64,000 bases of DNA, from NCBI GenBank assembly GCA_965229355.1, contig OZ245869.1, forward strand, positions 3,100,001 to 3,164,000, given 5' to 3'. Below the pieces are notes generated by a model that saw only the letters and a program-made list of their open reading frames with translations, was not told where the DNA came from and searched no databases. The translations under genes and the position numbers were made by a program. Each line of letters begins with the position of its first letter. Position 1 is the stretch's first letter. The stretch comes from GCA-2737725 sp965229355 (GTDB lineage Bacteria; Pseudomonadota; Alphaproteobacteria; Rhodospirillales; Rhodospirillaceae). Shown here one piece after another: positions 42,101-51,126 of this stretch.

Positions 42101-43510
42101 ATGTCTTCAGCTCATACATTTCATCCCACCATTTTGCGTGAATACGATATTCGCGGCATCGTTGGCGAAACCTTGTTCGCGGCTGATGCGCGCGCCATTG
42201 GTCACTGCTTTGGCAGCAATGTCCGCCGCAAGAACCCCGGCAAGAAAGATCTGCTGGTCTGCGTTGGTTACGATGGCCGCTTAAGCTCACCCGAAATGGA
42301 AGCCGCTGTTGTTGAAGGTTTGCTGGCGTCAGGCGTGAACGTGCAGCGTGTGGGCCGTGGCCCCACGCCGATGTTGTATTTCGCCGTGAACGATCAAAAC
42401 GCCGATGGCGGCATCATGATCACCGGTTCGCACAATCCGCCGACGCATAACGGCTTTAAAATGATGATCGGCAAGAAGCCTTTCTTCGGGGATGACATTC
42501 GCGCATTGGGCCCGCAAGCAGCCAAGGGCGATGTTGAGACCGGCAAGGGTGTTGCGACCGAGCGCGAAACATTGTCGCGTTATGTGGCGCGCGTGCTGCA
42601 AGACTTCACAGGTGATCGCAAACTCACCGCTGTATGGGATACAGGCAATGGCGCTGCCGGTGAAGCGGTGACCCAGGCTGTGGCGAAGTTGCCGGGACGC
42701 CATATTGTTTTATTTGGCGATATTGATGGCACATTCCCGAACCATCACCCCGATCCGACGGTGCCAAAGAACTTAGAGCACCTGCAAGCTGCTGTTGCGA
42801 AAGAGAAGGCCGACGTTGGCTTTGCCTTCGATGGCGACGGCGACCGCATTGGTGTGATCGATGGCCAAGGCCGCATTCTGTGGGGCGATCAGATTTTGCA
42901 AATCCTGGCTGAAGACGTTCTGAAAACGCATCCTAAGGCGCCGATCATCGCCGACGTGAAGGCTAGCCAAGGCTTGTTCGATGAAGTCGCTCGCATGGGT
43001 GGCACGCCGATCATCTGGAAAACCGGTCACTCGCTGATCAAGAACAAAATGGCCGAGACTAAATCACCTTTAGCGGGTGAGATGAGCGGCCACATCTTCT
43101 TTGCCGATACATACTTTGGTTACGACGATGCGTTGTACGCAGCCCTTCGTTTCCTCAGCATCATCGCGAAAAATCCGAGCTTCGATTTGGCCAAGCGCTT
43201 CGATGCCATGCCAAAGATGGTCAACACCCCGGAACTGCGCTTCCCATGTGCTGATGAGCGTAAATTCGCGGTGATTGATGAAGTCAAAGCGCGCTTGAGC
43301 AAATCCGGCGCTGATGTATCGGCCATCGATGGCGTGCGCGTGAACGAGAATGGCGGTTGGTGGCTGCTGCGCGCTTCAAATACGCAGGCCGTGCTGGTCG
43401 CCCGCGCGGAAGCAAATAACGAAGCAAACTTAGAGAAGTTGAAGCACAGCTTGGCTGAACAGTTAAAGCAAAGTGGCCTGGATTTGCCCACTGAGTCAGT
43501 TGGTCACTAA
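42101..43510 (+). CDS. Phosphomannomutase/phosphoglucomutase
   Basis: A 469-residue alpha-D-phosphohexomutase (AlgC/PgmG type) interconverting 1- and 6-phosphosugars. ATG 42101 gives MSSAHTFHPTILREYDIRG, the usual N-terminus. The phosphoserine loop is TGSHNPPTHNG, the Mg2+ loop DGDGDRIGV, the sugar loop GEMSGHIFF and the phosphate loop RASNTQAV. It would supply glucose-1-P for galU or mannose-1-P. A strong terminator follows. Confidence 0.93.
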   Translation: MSSAHTFHPTILREYDIRGIVGETLFAADARAIGHCFGSNVRRKNPGKKDLLVCVGYDGRLSSPEMEAAVVEGLLASGVNVQRVGRGPTPMLYFAVNDQNADGGIMITGSHNPPTHNGFKMMIGKKPFFGDDIRALGPQAAKGDVETGKGVATERETLSRYVARVLQDFTGDRKLTAVWDTGNGAAGEAVTQAVAKLPGRHIVLFGDIDGTFPNHHPDPTVPKNLEHLQAAVAKEKADVGFAFDGDGDRIGVIDGQGRILWGDQILQILAEDVLKTHPKAPIIADVKASQGLFDEVARMGGTPIIWKTGHSLIKNKMAETKSPLAGEMSGHIFFADTYFGYDDALYAALRFLSIIAKNPSFDLAKRFDAMPKMVNTPELRFPCADERKFAVIDEVKARLSKSGADVSAIDGVRVNENGGWWLLRASNTQAVLVARAEANNEANLEKLKHSLAEQLKQSGLDLPTESVGH

Positions 43511-43533
43511 ACGCTTCAACGAATGCAGATACG

Positions 43534-43567
43534 AAAAAGGCCCGCTGATGTCTCAGCGGGCCTTTTT
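43534..43567. terminator. Bidirectional terminator between pgm-type gene and dac
   Basis: AAAAAGGCCCGCTGA (43534-43548), loop TGTC, TCAGCGGGCCTTTTT (43553-43567). A 15-bp perfect stem with A- and T-runs on opposite sides; it ends both convergent genes. Confidence 0.94.
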
Positions 43568-43586
43568 AATTTGAGCGGCGCTTTAA

Positions 43587-44858
43587 TTAGCGCGTAGCGA
43601 CTTTCACAGCTTTCGCCGGGGCTACAGTTTTACAGCCCGCCTTGGTTTTGACGTCGGCAATTTGGCAGGCAAATGAGGTTTGGTCTTGGGTTAAGCCCAC
43701 GACCTGCGCACGGTAAAGGGTGCGGCCTTTGCTATCTTTCATCGCTTCTACACGAACGTCTGCTTTCGGATACATCGTCATCATGCGGGTGAGGGCTTGT
43801 GTCGCTTGTTCGGTCGCGGTGTCACGTGAGCCATACGCGCCGACCTGAATGCCCCAACTCGTCGCCAATTCGGCTTTGCGGGCTTTGCTTTGTTGTTTGG
43901 CTTGCGCCTTCACGACATTCGGATCGGGGAAGACTGACTCATCAATATCGCCCACAGCCACTTGTTCCGTGCTGTTCGCATCCGGTTGATCATACAGCAT
44001 CGGCAGCGCGATCAGTGTCTCCGGCTGGCCGTTGATGCGGGCAAACCCGTTATCAAGCAGATTGGCCATGTGCGTATCACGGGCGCGTGCAGATGTGCCG
44101 CCCAAGACCACGCCGATGATGCGGTGATTGTCACGCTTGGCAGAGGCGGCGAGGTTGAAGCCAGAAGCCGCCGTGTAGCCGGTTTTCAAACCGTCAGCGC
44201 CCGCATAGCTCATCATCAAGTGGTTGTGCGACTTGATCACTTGGCCAGCGTACGTGAAGGAGTCTTGGCCAAAGAAATGATAGTGCTGCGGGAAGTCCAT
44301 CATCAGGCGCTTGCCCAAAATGGCCATGTCACGCGCCGATGAGATTTGGCCTTTATTCGGCAAGCCCGATGCGTTTTTGAATACCGTCGTGCGCATGCCC
44401 ATAGCGTGCGCTTTTGTGGTCATGTTTTGCGCAAAGCGTGCTTCGCTACCGCCGGCCAAATTTTCGGCAACTGCGGCTGCAACGTCGTTGGCCGACTTCG
44501 TGACCAGCGCTTGAATGGCATCGCGCACTTGAATGGTTGAGCCTGGGGCCAGGCCCAGCTTTGACGGCGCCATCTCAGAGGCGCGCTTCGAAACCTTTAA
44601 GCGTGAATCGAGTGTGTACTTGCCCTGATCCATGGCTTCGAAAAGCATGTACAGGGTCATCATTTTTGTCAGGGACGCCGGATGATTGCGGGCATCCGGG
44701 TTGGCTTCATGAAGAACTTTGCCGGTTTCGGCATCAACAACGATGGAGGCATAGCCTGCCAGGGCCGGGAGCGGGTTTAAAAGCGCACAAAGAGCCAATG
44801 CGGCCGAGATGAACCCGAGTCGATATCGCGCCTGCGCGCGCCCAGTAATCGTCGCCAT
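43587..44858 (-). CDS. D-alanyl-D-alanine carboxypeptidase with SPOR domain
   Basis: A 423-residue class A low-molecular-weight PBP that trims the terminal D-Ala of peptidoglycan stem peptides. ATG 44858 (MATITGRAQA) is preferred; ATG 44882 is possible. A signal peptide ends near residue 34. The active site has SLTK (Ser62, Lys65), SAN and KTG (DGLKTGYT). The C-terminal 80 residues form a SPOR-like domain (SWGIQVGAYGSRDTAT), which binds denuded glycan at division sites. Divergent from clpS across 360 nt. Confidence 0.92.
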   Translation of the reverse strand: MATITGRAQARYRLGFISAALALCALLNPLPALAGYASIVVDAETGKVLHEANPDARNHPASLTKMMTLYMLFEAMDQGKYTLDSRLKVSKRASEMAPSKLGLAPGSTIQVRDAIQALVTKSANDVAAAVAENLAGGSEARFAQNMTTKAHAMGMRTTVFKNASGLPNKGQISSARDMAILGKRLMMDFPQHYHFFGQDSFTYAGQVIKSHNHLMMSYAGADGLKTGYTAASGFNLAASAKRDNHRIIGVVLGGTSARARDTHMANLLDNGFARINGQPETLIALPMLYDQPDANSTEQVAVGDIDESVFPDPNVVKAQAKQQSKARKAELATSWGIQVGAYGSRDTATEQATQALTRMMTMYPKADVRVEAMKDSKGRTLYRAQVVGLTQDQTSFACQIADVKTKAGCKTVAPAKAVKVATR

Positions 44859-45030
44859 TCCGATAATACCCTCAAATCTCAAGGCCTTGTTGCGGCCTTA
44901 CGTTAACCCCACGGTTACCGGTTCTCTCTCAGGGCGACCCATTTGCTGGGTTCTATTCGGCAAAAAGATATGGATTTAGTGTGACAAAGTCCACCATCTC
45001 GTTGAAATCCATCATAATTCATTGATCTTA

Positions 45031-45048
45031 AGGTTGTCTGAACAACCT
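45031..45048. repeat. Inverted repeat upstream of clpS
   Basis: AGGTTGT (45031-45037), CTGA, ACAACCT (45042-45048), perfect; the flanks CTTA and AAG extend it with one bulge. Could be an operator or hairpin in the clpS leader. Confidence 0.5.
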
Positions 45049-45075
45049 AAGCGCGATCTCTTCTAAATCGCTAAT

Positions 45076-45084
45076 TGTGGATAA
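45076..45084 (-). promoter_or_regulatory. DnaA-box 9-mer
   Basis: TGTGGATAA on the plus strand is the complement of TTATCCACA, the consensus DnaA box. Only one perfect copy is seen here, so regulation or titration by DnaA is possible; a replication origin is not supported. Confidence 0.4.
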
Positions 45085-45254
45085 CTTGCGATCAAAGAGC
45101 GCCTCGCAAGCCACGGAAAAGGCAATCGAAAACAAATTGCGCCCACCCTCTGGCACAACACCTTTTTTAAACCAATATCTGGACGGTATTGTTATTCTTA
45201 AGCACCGTGTTGGGGGCGAGCCCTGACGACCTTTTTTGAGACCGTTTGCCGATC

Positions 45255-45653
45255 ATGATGACACCCGACGTTCAGCGCCATCTTCCTTTGCAGTCCTTGC
45301 CGCTTATTCGCTCATCTGGTGATGAGAAGAACAACGGTAACGGCAGTGATGACGGACGTTCGAATACCGGCGTTGTGATTAAAACGCGGCCGAAGGTCAA
45401 AAAGCCCTCGCTCTACAAAGTGCTCATGCTGAACGATGACTACACGCCCATGGAATTCGTGGTGCATGTGCTCGAGAAATATTTCAGCAAGACCGCCGAG
45501 GAAGCCACGCGCATTATGCTGCATGTCCATCAAAAGGGTGTGGGTGTGTGCGGTGTGTTCACCTTCGAGGTTGCTGAGACAAAAGTGAACCAAGTGATGG
45601 ATCTGGCCCGTAAAAACCAACATCCACTCCAGTGTACGCTTGAGAAAGAGTAG
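45255..45653 (+). CDS. clpS: ClpS adaptor protein
   Basis: An adaptor that binds the ClpA N-domain and delivers N-end-rule substrates. About 132 residues; start ATG 45255 or 45258 rather than the in-frame TTG 45246. A disordered N-terminal extension (about 1-45, rich in Asn, Gly and Asp) precedes the core: YKVLMLNDDYTPMEFVVHVL, EEATRIMLHVHQKGVGVCG and FTFEVAETKV, with the substrate-pocket Asn-Asp and His present. Followed by clpA after 51 nt. Confidence 0.94.
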   Translation: MMTPDVQRHLPLQSLPLIRSSGDEKNNGNGSDDGRSNTGVVIKTRPKVKKPSLYKVLMLNDDYTPMEFVVHVLEKYFSKTAEEATRIMLHVHQKGVGVCGVFTFEVAETKVNQVMDLARKNQHPLQCTLEKE

Positions 45654-45704
45654 CCGCCGAAGAGGCGGTGAGGAAAAGTAGAAAAAGAATAAGGAACTCC
45701 GCCC

Positions 45705-48056
45705 TTGTCAATGTTATCGCAAAATCTGGAAAAAACGTTGCACCGTGCTTTAGCGGCCGCTTCCGAGCGCCGTCATGAGTACGCGACGCTCGAGCATTTG
45801 TTGCTCGCGTTGTGTGATGACCCGGATGCCATTGCGGTGATGAAAGCCTGCAACGTCAACGTTGATCAGTTGCGTGGCACCACCAAACAATTCGTCGATG
45901 ATGATTTAAAAGGCCTGGTCAGCACCTCGGGCGATGACCCGAAGCCGACATCTGGTTTCCAACGCGTTGTGCAGCGTGCTGCTATTCATGTGCAGTCCTC
46001 TGGCCGTGAAGAAGTGACCGGTGCCAATGTGCTAGTCGCATTGTTCTCGGAGCGCGAAAGCCATGCAGTGTATTTCTTGCAGACGCAGGAAATGACGCGT
46101 TTGGATGCTGTGAATTACATTTCACACGGCATTGCGAAGCGTGCCGCTGCGCAATCTGAGCGCCGCCCGCCATCGGGTGCTGATGCCGATGGCCGCGCGG
46201 AAGAGGTCGTGAAAAAAGGCCAGGAAGCGTTAACCGCGTACTGCGTTAACCTGAATGAAAAAGCCAAGCAGGGGAAAATCGACCCGTTGATTGGGCGCGA
46301 TAAGGAAATTGAACGCACGATTCAAATCTTGTGCCGCCGCACCAAGAACAACCCGCTGTACGTGGGCGATGCTGGCGTAGGCAAAACCGCAATTGCTGAA
46401 GGTTTAGCGCGTCGCATTTTGAATAAAGAAGTGCCGGAAGTGCTGCACGACAACACTGTGTTCTCATTGGATATGGGCGCATTGTTGGCTGGCACGCGGT
46501 ATCGCGGTGACTTCGAAGAGCGTTTGAAAGCTGTTTTGACGGAGCTTGAGAACACCAAGGGCTCGGTTCTGTTCATCGATGAAATCCACACTGTGATCGG
46601 TGCAGGTGCGACATCAGGCGGGGCGATGGATGCTTCGAACCTGTTGAAGCCTGCATTGGCTTCGGGCGCTCTGCGCTGCATGGGCTCGACGACCTACAAG
46701 GAATACCGCAACTACTTCGAAAAAGACCGCGCGCTGGTCCGTCGTTTCCAAAAGATCGATGTGAACGAGCCGAGCGTGGAAGATGCGATCAAAATCCTGA
46801 AGGGTTTGAAGCCGTATTACGAAGAGCATCACAAGGTCCGTTACACGTCCGATGCGATCCGCACGGCGGTGGAATTGGCTGCGCGTTACATCAACGATCG
46901 CAAGCTGCCCGACAAAGCTATCGACGTGATCGACGAAGTTGGCGCATCGCGCATGCTGCTGCCTGCCAACAAACGCAAAAAAGTTGTGACGGTGAAGGAC
47001 GTGGAGGAAGTGGTCGCCAAGATCGCACGTATTCCGGCCAAGACTGTCACGCGTGACGACAAAACCGCCCTGCAAAACTTAGAGCGTGACTTGAAGACCA
47101 TGGTCTTCGGTCAGGACAAGGCTATTGATGCTTTGGCCAGCGCCATCAAGTTGGCTCGTGCTGGTTTGCGCGAACCTGAAAAGCCGATTGGCAGCTACTT
47201 GTTCTCTGGCCCCACGGGCGTGGGTAAAACCGAAGTGGCGCGTCAGTTAGCGAAAAGTTTGGGTATCGAAATCCATCGTTTCGATATGTCCGAATACATG
47301 GAACGTCATACGGTGTCGCGTTTGATTGGCGCACCTCCGGGCTACGTGGGCTTTGATCAAGGCGGCTTGCTGACCGATGCTGTCGATCAACATCCGCACT
47401 GCGTGCTGTTGCTGGACGAAATCGAGAAGGCGCACCCAGATTTGTACAACATCCTGTTGCAGGTCATGGATCACGGCAAACTGACGGACCACAACGGCAA
47501 GTCGGTCGACTTCCGCAATGTGATCCTGATCATGACCACCAACGCGGGCGCATCTGAAGCTGCCAAGCATGCCATCGGCTTCGGGCGTGACATGCGCGAA
47601 GGCGAAGACTCAGCAGCCATCGAAAAGATGTTCACGCCGGAATTCCGTAACCGCTTAGATTCGATCGTGCCGTTCTCGAACTTGCCGCCGGAAGTGATTG
47701 GTCGTGTGGTTGATAAGTTTGTGATGCAGTTGGAAGCGCAATTGGCTGATCGTAACGTCACGATTGAACTGACGCCTGCAGCACGCGAATGGCTGGGCAC
47801 GAAGGGCTACGATAAGCAAATGGGCGCACGTCCGTTGGCGCGTGTGATCCAGCAAGAAATCAAGAAACCCTTGGCTGATAAGTTGCTGTTCGGCGATCTC
47901 ATCACCGGCGGCCATGTCAAAGTGGATATCGTCGACGGTGCTGCGACATTTGTGGTGACCCCCATGAAAGCGGCTCCCAAGAAATCGGAAGACGATGAAG
48001 ATCATGAGGTTGATACGTCAACAGAAGGTCCGAAAGCGTCTGAAACAGTTCACTAA
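45705..48056 (+). CDS. clpA: ATP-dependent Clp protease ATP-binding subunit ClpA
   Basis: A 783-residue AAA+ unfoldase that feeds ClpP. The start is TTG 45705, since AAGGAAC at 45691-45697 is well spaced from it; ATG 45711 is the alternative. Clp N repeats cover about 1-145 (the ClpS docking site). AAA-1 has GDAGVGKTAIAEGLA and VLFIDEIHTVIGAGA, AAA-2 has GPTGVGKTEVARQLA and VLLLDEIEKAHPD. An IGF-type ClpP loop is seen as IGFGRD. The tail EDDEDHEVDTSTEG is acidic and disordered. The terminator at 48081 follows. Confidence 0.96.
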   Translation: MSMLSQNLEKTLHRALAAASERRHEYATLEHLLLALCDDPDAIAVMKACNVNVDQLRGTTKQFVDDDLKGLVSTSGDDPKPTSGFQRVVQRAAIHVQSSGREEVTGANVLVALFSERESHAVYFLQTQEMTRLDAVNYISHGIAKRAAAQSERRPPSGADADGRAEEVVKKGQEALTAYCVNLNEKAKQGKIDPLIGRDKEIERTIQILCRRTKNNPLYVGDAGVGKTAIAEGLARRILNKEVPEVLHDNTVFSLDMGALLAGTRYRGDFEERLKAVLTELENTKGSVLFIDEIHTVIGAGATSGGAMDASNLLKPALASGALRCMGSTTYKEYRNYFEKDRALVRRFQKIDVNEPSVEDAIKILKGLKPYYEEHHKVRYTSDAIRTAVELAARYINDRKLPDKAIDVIDEVGASRMLLPANKRKKVVTVKDVEEVVAKIARIPAKTVTRDDKTALQNLERDLKTMVFGQDKAIDALASAIKLARAGLREPEKPIGSYLFSGPTGVGKTEVARQLAKSLGIEIHRFDMSEYMERHTVSRLIGAPPGYVGFDQGGLLTDAVDQHPHCVLLLDEIEKAHPDLYNILLQVMDHGKLTDHNGKSVDFRNVILIMTTNAGASEAAKHAIGFGRDMREGEDSAAIEKMFTPEFRNRLDSIVPFSNLPPEVIGRVVDKFVMQLEAQLADRNVTIELTPAAREWLGTKGYDKQMGARPLARVIQQEIKKPLADKLLFGDLITGGHVKVDIVDGAATFVVTPMKAAPKKSEDDEDHEVDTSTEGPKASETVH

Positions 48057-48080
48057 GCTTAAGGTGCGATGAAAGATGAC

Positions 48081-48111
48081 AGAGGCGCAGTCTATGACTG
48101 CGCCTCTTGCT
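48081..48111 (+). terminator. Terminator after clpA, overlapping the end of the convergent gene
   Basis: AGAGGCGCAGT (48081-48091), loop CTATG, ACTGCGCCTCT (48097-48107), then TGCTTTTGG. Its right arm and loop encode the last codons and stop of the convergent ybdK-type gene, so one hairpin serves as terminator and coding DNA. Confidence 0.75.
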
Positions 48112-49321
48112 TTTGGGGAGCTTCCATTTCATCGCTGAGGTGTTGTGTCGCCGTTGCCAACCACTCGACCACGGCCTGAACGGCTTTTTGCTTCGTGACG
48201 CCTTTGTCGCGAGCGTTTGCATAGATATCGAGTTGTAGGTCAGCGCTGGTGCCGCGTTCGAGAATGCGGCGCGCGTGTTCAACTTCTTTGCGGCAGTTCA
48301 ATGCTTCGGCGTCTTCATCGATCAGTGTCAAAAATTCTTCGACGACATCAGGGATGTCGCGCAGCACGCCCTTGTTAAGGTCAATCAACGAGCCATGAAT
48401 TCCAAATCGCTGCGCGCGCCAACGGTTCTCATCAATCACTAGACGATGCATCGGCACCAGGTCGGCATTCAGCGTTGGGTTACGCCAAAGTGCGCGGATG
48501 AGGCAGCGAAACATCGCAGCAATGCACACCGCATCGACTACATATGTGCAGCTATCCGCGATGCGTAGCTCAAGTGTGGGAAAGCGCGACGATGGGCGGA
48601 TCGCCCACCAGATGTGAGACTCGTTTGCGATAGCACCCGAGTTGACCAACAAATTCACAAGTAAATGATAATCGCCTTCATTGCGGAATATCGCGGGTAA
48701 CCCTGTGCGTGGTAACTCATCGTATGCGGCGAGGCGATAACCTTTCATGCCGGTGCGCTGCTTCTGCCAGAACGGGGATGATGTGCTGAGCGCCAAGAAT
48801 AAAGGCAGAAATGGCATCGCGCGGTTCATCAGATCCACGCGACTGGTGTTTTCTGGTGGAGCCACATGGACATGCAACCCGCACAATACATTGCGGCGTC
48901 CGACGATTTGCAATTCTTCGCGAATTTCCGTGTAGCGGCGTTTGGGCGTAACGTGCTGTTCATCCCACGTTGCGAGCGGATATGTGCCAGCGGCTGCGAT
49001 GCTTAAGCCATGGCGCGCACCAATGGTACCAATTGTGGTGCGGGCTTGATGTAATTCGCGCAACGCTTCACCCATGTCATCCAAAACAGGTGTTGCGATC
49101 TCAATTTGTGATTGAAGCATTTCAGCGTCGACGATTCCGCCTAAAGCATCTTTGCATTCGGTAATAAATTTCGGACGCGAGCGCAAAGCCATGCGCTTGC
49201 TGCGTGCTTCAACAATAAAATATTCCTCCTCTATCCCGAACGTGAATGGACCGGAGGGAATAGCAGGGGAAACAGCATTGGATGCCGGCCGCTGAACATG
49301 ATTTTGCGGTTGTTGCACCAT
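48092..49321 (-). CDS. YbdK-family carboxylate-amine ligase (GCS2-like)
   Basis: A 409-residue glutamate-cysteine-ligase-like enzyme. FTFGIEEEYFIVEARSKRMA holds the conserved acidic metal-binding triad, then CGLHVHVAPPENTSRV, the SSPFWQKQRTGMKGYR active-site part, and SRFPTLELRIADSCTYV. E. coli YbdK makes gamma-glutamylcysteine only weakly, so the natural substrate is open. The first 25 residues (Gln, Pro, Asn rich) are probably disordered. Convergent with clpA. Confidence 0.9.
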   Translation of the reverse strand: MVQQPQNHVQRPASNAVSPAIPSGPFTFGIEEEYFIVEARSKRMALRSRPKFITECKDALGGIVDAEMLQSQIEIATPVLDDMGEALRELHQARTTIGTIGARHGLSIAAAGTYPLATWDEQHVTPKRRYTEIREELQIVGRRNVLCGLHVHVAPPENTSRVDLMNRAMPFLPLFLALSTSSPFWQKQRTGMKGYRLAAYDELPRTGLPAIFRNEGDYHLLVNLLVNSGAIANESHIWWAIRPSSRFPTLELRIADSCTYVVDAVCIAAMFRCLIRALWRNPTLNADLVPMHRLVIDENRWRAQRFGIHGSLIDLNKGVLRDIPDVVEEFLTLIDEDAEALNCRKEVEHARRILERGTSADLQLDIYANARDKGVTKQKAVQAVVEWLATATQHLSDEMEAPQKQEAQS

Positions 49322-49479
49322 TACACCTCAACTTGTTGCTGATCTTACAAAATAGGGGCCAGATGCCCGCAAACAATTCAAATGGCCCAGAATCCCCTTT
49401 ATGACCTGACGGGAATGCTTTCGCAGCTCCGATTAACTAACGGTAATGTGGCCAAAATGTGCCGCATTCTGTGCGTGTT

Positions 49480-49502
49480 CTTTAGGCGTTTTAAGCCTAA
49501 AG
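49480..49502. repeat. Inverted repeat upstream of the opgC remnant
   Basis: CTTTAGGC (49480-49487), 7-nt loop, GCCTAAAG (49495-49502), perfect. No T-tract. Together with the palindrome at 49517 it may be part of the old control region of the decayed gene. Confidence 0.5.
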
Positions 49503-49516
49503 TAGTGCTCAGGGGC

Positions 49517-49538
49517 ATGTGAACGAGATCGTTCACAT
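49517..49538. promoter_or_regulatory. Perfect 22-bp palindrome (operator-like)
   Basis: ATGTGAACGA (49517-49526), GA, TCGTTCACAT (49529-49538): all ten base pairs of each half match. It overlaps the candidate GTG start of the opgC remnant. TetR, LacI or LuxR-family sites have such shape; the spacing is wrong for CRP. The cognate regulator is not in the window. Confidence 0.55.
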
Positions 49539-49892
49539 CCACGGCATTGACGGATTTATTTTTGGCGCTGCCTTGCTGTGCTGATGATCTGCATCAATCA
49601 CATCCCCGATAATATCTGCTCGCTCGCCACATCGCTTAGCTTTGGCTTGTCCGATGCGGCGGGGTTGTTTGTCCTGTCGGGCTTTTCGTGAGCCAATGCT
49701 TTTACGTCGCGCTTAGAAACTCGCCTTTCATGATGTCAGCTGCGATTGACATGCTGATGTTCGGGCTGATTGGCGCGGCAGCACTGGCATCATCAGGTTG
49801 GAGCCACAATTGTGGGTATACTGGTGCTGCTTGGCCTAGCCCTGGGGCTGTCAAAAGCCGAAGAACGGTTGGCCGCCCTGCGACGCCAATAA
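49519..49892 (+). pseudogene. Decayed OpgC-like membrane protein gene
   Basis: In the frame from 49554 the DNA reads IYFWRCLAVLMICINHIPDN (first 20 residues) and continues LSFGLSDAAGLFVLSGFS to a TGA at 49689-49691. This is the first helix and SDAAE-like motif of OpgC, a membrane acyltransferase that succinylates periplasmic glucans. The start region (IHGID) is in another frame, so a frameshift lies near 49550. Far short of the usual 370 residues, the rest is missing. A later open stretch (49797-49892) reads VGATIVGILVLLGLALGLSK and ends LAALRRQ, like a final helix of a membrane protein; it may be the old 3' end. Confidence 0.72.
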
Positions 49893-50073
49893 TGTAATGA
49901 TTTCAATGGTTATGAGCCCCTGAGTTATCCTTAGGCGCAATAGATTCGGGGGCGCCAAACTGCTATGAAGGCGCGCTTAAGGCTTACGACAGGGCCCCTT
50001 AAATAGGGATGGTGGGGTATGGCCCTGAATTAGAAAAATTCAGCCCTTAAACGTAACGCGCTTTTTCAAATCC

Positions 50074-51114
50074 ATGACGCCCGCAAACGTATCGCCTACC
50101 CATTCAAACCCGATACCACTCGTGTCGATTGTTGTGCCGATGTTCAACGAGGCGAAATCGCTTCCTGAACTGACGGCGCGCTTAGACGCGGTGAAAGCCA
50201 ATGACCCCGCGCGCTTTGAATTCATCTTCGTCGATGATGGCAGCGCGGATGACTCGTGGGCGACGATCACGGCACTTGCCGGTGATCGTGCGGATTACAA
50301 ATTGCTGCGCTTGTCGCGCAATTTCGGAAAAGAGACGGCGCTCAGTGCCGGTATTGATGCTGCCTCGGGCGACGCTGTCATTATGATGGATGGCGATTTG
50401 CAACATCCGCCTGAAGTGATCACCGAGTTTTTGGCACAATGGCGTCAGGGCCATGATGTTGTGTACGGTGTCCGCGCTGGTCGCGAGAAGGACAGTTTCC
50501 TCCGCGCTAGTTTGTCCAAAATGTTTTACCGTGCTTTCAACTCAATGTCTGAAACGCGCATCACGCCGGACGCAGGTGATTTCCGCCTCATGAGCCGCCG
50601 CGTGGTTGACGCCATTCGTTTGTTGAAAGAACGCTCGCGCTTCATGAAGGGCATTTATGCCTGGGTGGGGTATGACGGCATTGGCGTTCCGTTCGATCCG
50701 CCAGACCGCAAGCATGGAAAAAGCTCGTTCTCGATCATTGGCCTGTTCAAGCTTGCGACGGACGGCATGTTGTCGTTCTCAACGGTGCCGTTGAAACTTG
50801 GTATATTGATGGGGGGCCTGGCTGCCAGTGCGGCTTTGATGCTGGGCTTATTCTACTTCACGCGCACGTTGATGTACGGCGTGGATGTGCCAGGTTATGC
50901 CTCGATCATCGTTTCGGTGTTGGCGTTGGGTGGTTTGATACTGCTGCAGTTGGGCCTAGTGGGGCTCTATGTCGGCCGCGTGCTGGAAGAAGTGAAAGCG
51001 CGTCCGCTGTATATTGTGCGTGATCAGTTGCCGCAGCCGGTGGTGCCGGGCGCGCAGGTGATTCATCTTGACCGTGCGACGACACAACGCACGAGCTCAC
51101 AAAACACGCTGTAG
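50074..51114 (+). CDS. Family 2 glycosyltransferase, polyprenyl-phosphate sugar synthase type
   Basis: A 346-residue GT2 enzyme like ArnC, DPMS and GtrB. Catalytic domain (about 10-240): VSIVVPMFNEAKSLPEL, FIFVDDGSADDSW, MMDGDLQHPP (metal DxD) and FRLMSRRVVDAI, then KHGKSSFS. Two C-terminal transmembrane helices (about 245-310) place it at the inner membrane. It should load a sugar onto undecaprenyl phosphate. The YdjC deacetylase follows by 12 nt and a GT39 transferase lies at 52618, a set resembling FlmF2-NaxD-FlmK. The ribosome site is weak. Confidence 0.87.
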   Translation: MTPANVSPTHSNPIPLVSIVVPMFNEAKSLPELTARLDAVKANDPARFEFIFVDDGSADDSWATITALAGDRADYKLLRLSRNFGKETALSAGIDAASGDAVIMMDGDLQHPPEVITEFLAQWRQGHDVVYGVRAGREKDSFLRASLSKMFYRAFNSMSETRITPDAGDFRLMSRRVVDAIRLLKERSRFMKGIYAWVGYDGIGVPFDPPDRKHGKSSFSIIGLFKLATDGMLSFSTVPLKLGILMGGLAASAALMLGLFYFTRTLMYGVDVPGYASIIVSVLALGGLILLQLGLVGLYVGRVLEEVKARPLYIVRDQLPQPVVPGAQVIHLDRATTQRTSSQNTL

Positions 51115-51126
51115 TTCGATTATTTT

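Larger units (their letters stand above)
44883..45245. other. 363-bp AT-richer intergenic region before clpS
   Basis: Divergent control region for dac and clpS. It holds an inverted repeat ATGGATTT (44970-44977) and AAATCCAT (45005-45012), a hairpin at 45031-45048 and one perfect DnaA-box 9-mer at 45076-45084. No convincing promoter hexamers or ORF. A possible GACCCA/TGGGTTC hairpin lies at 44935-44952. Confidence 0.5.

Noticed and set aside
44883..45245. Replication origin
   Set aside because: Only one perfect DnaA box and no cluster of further boxes or origin-type neighbours.
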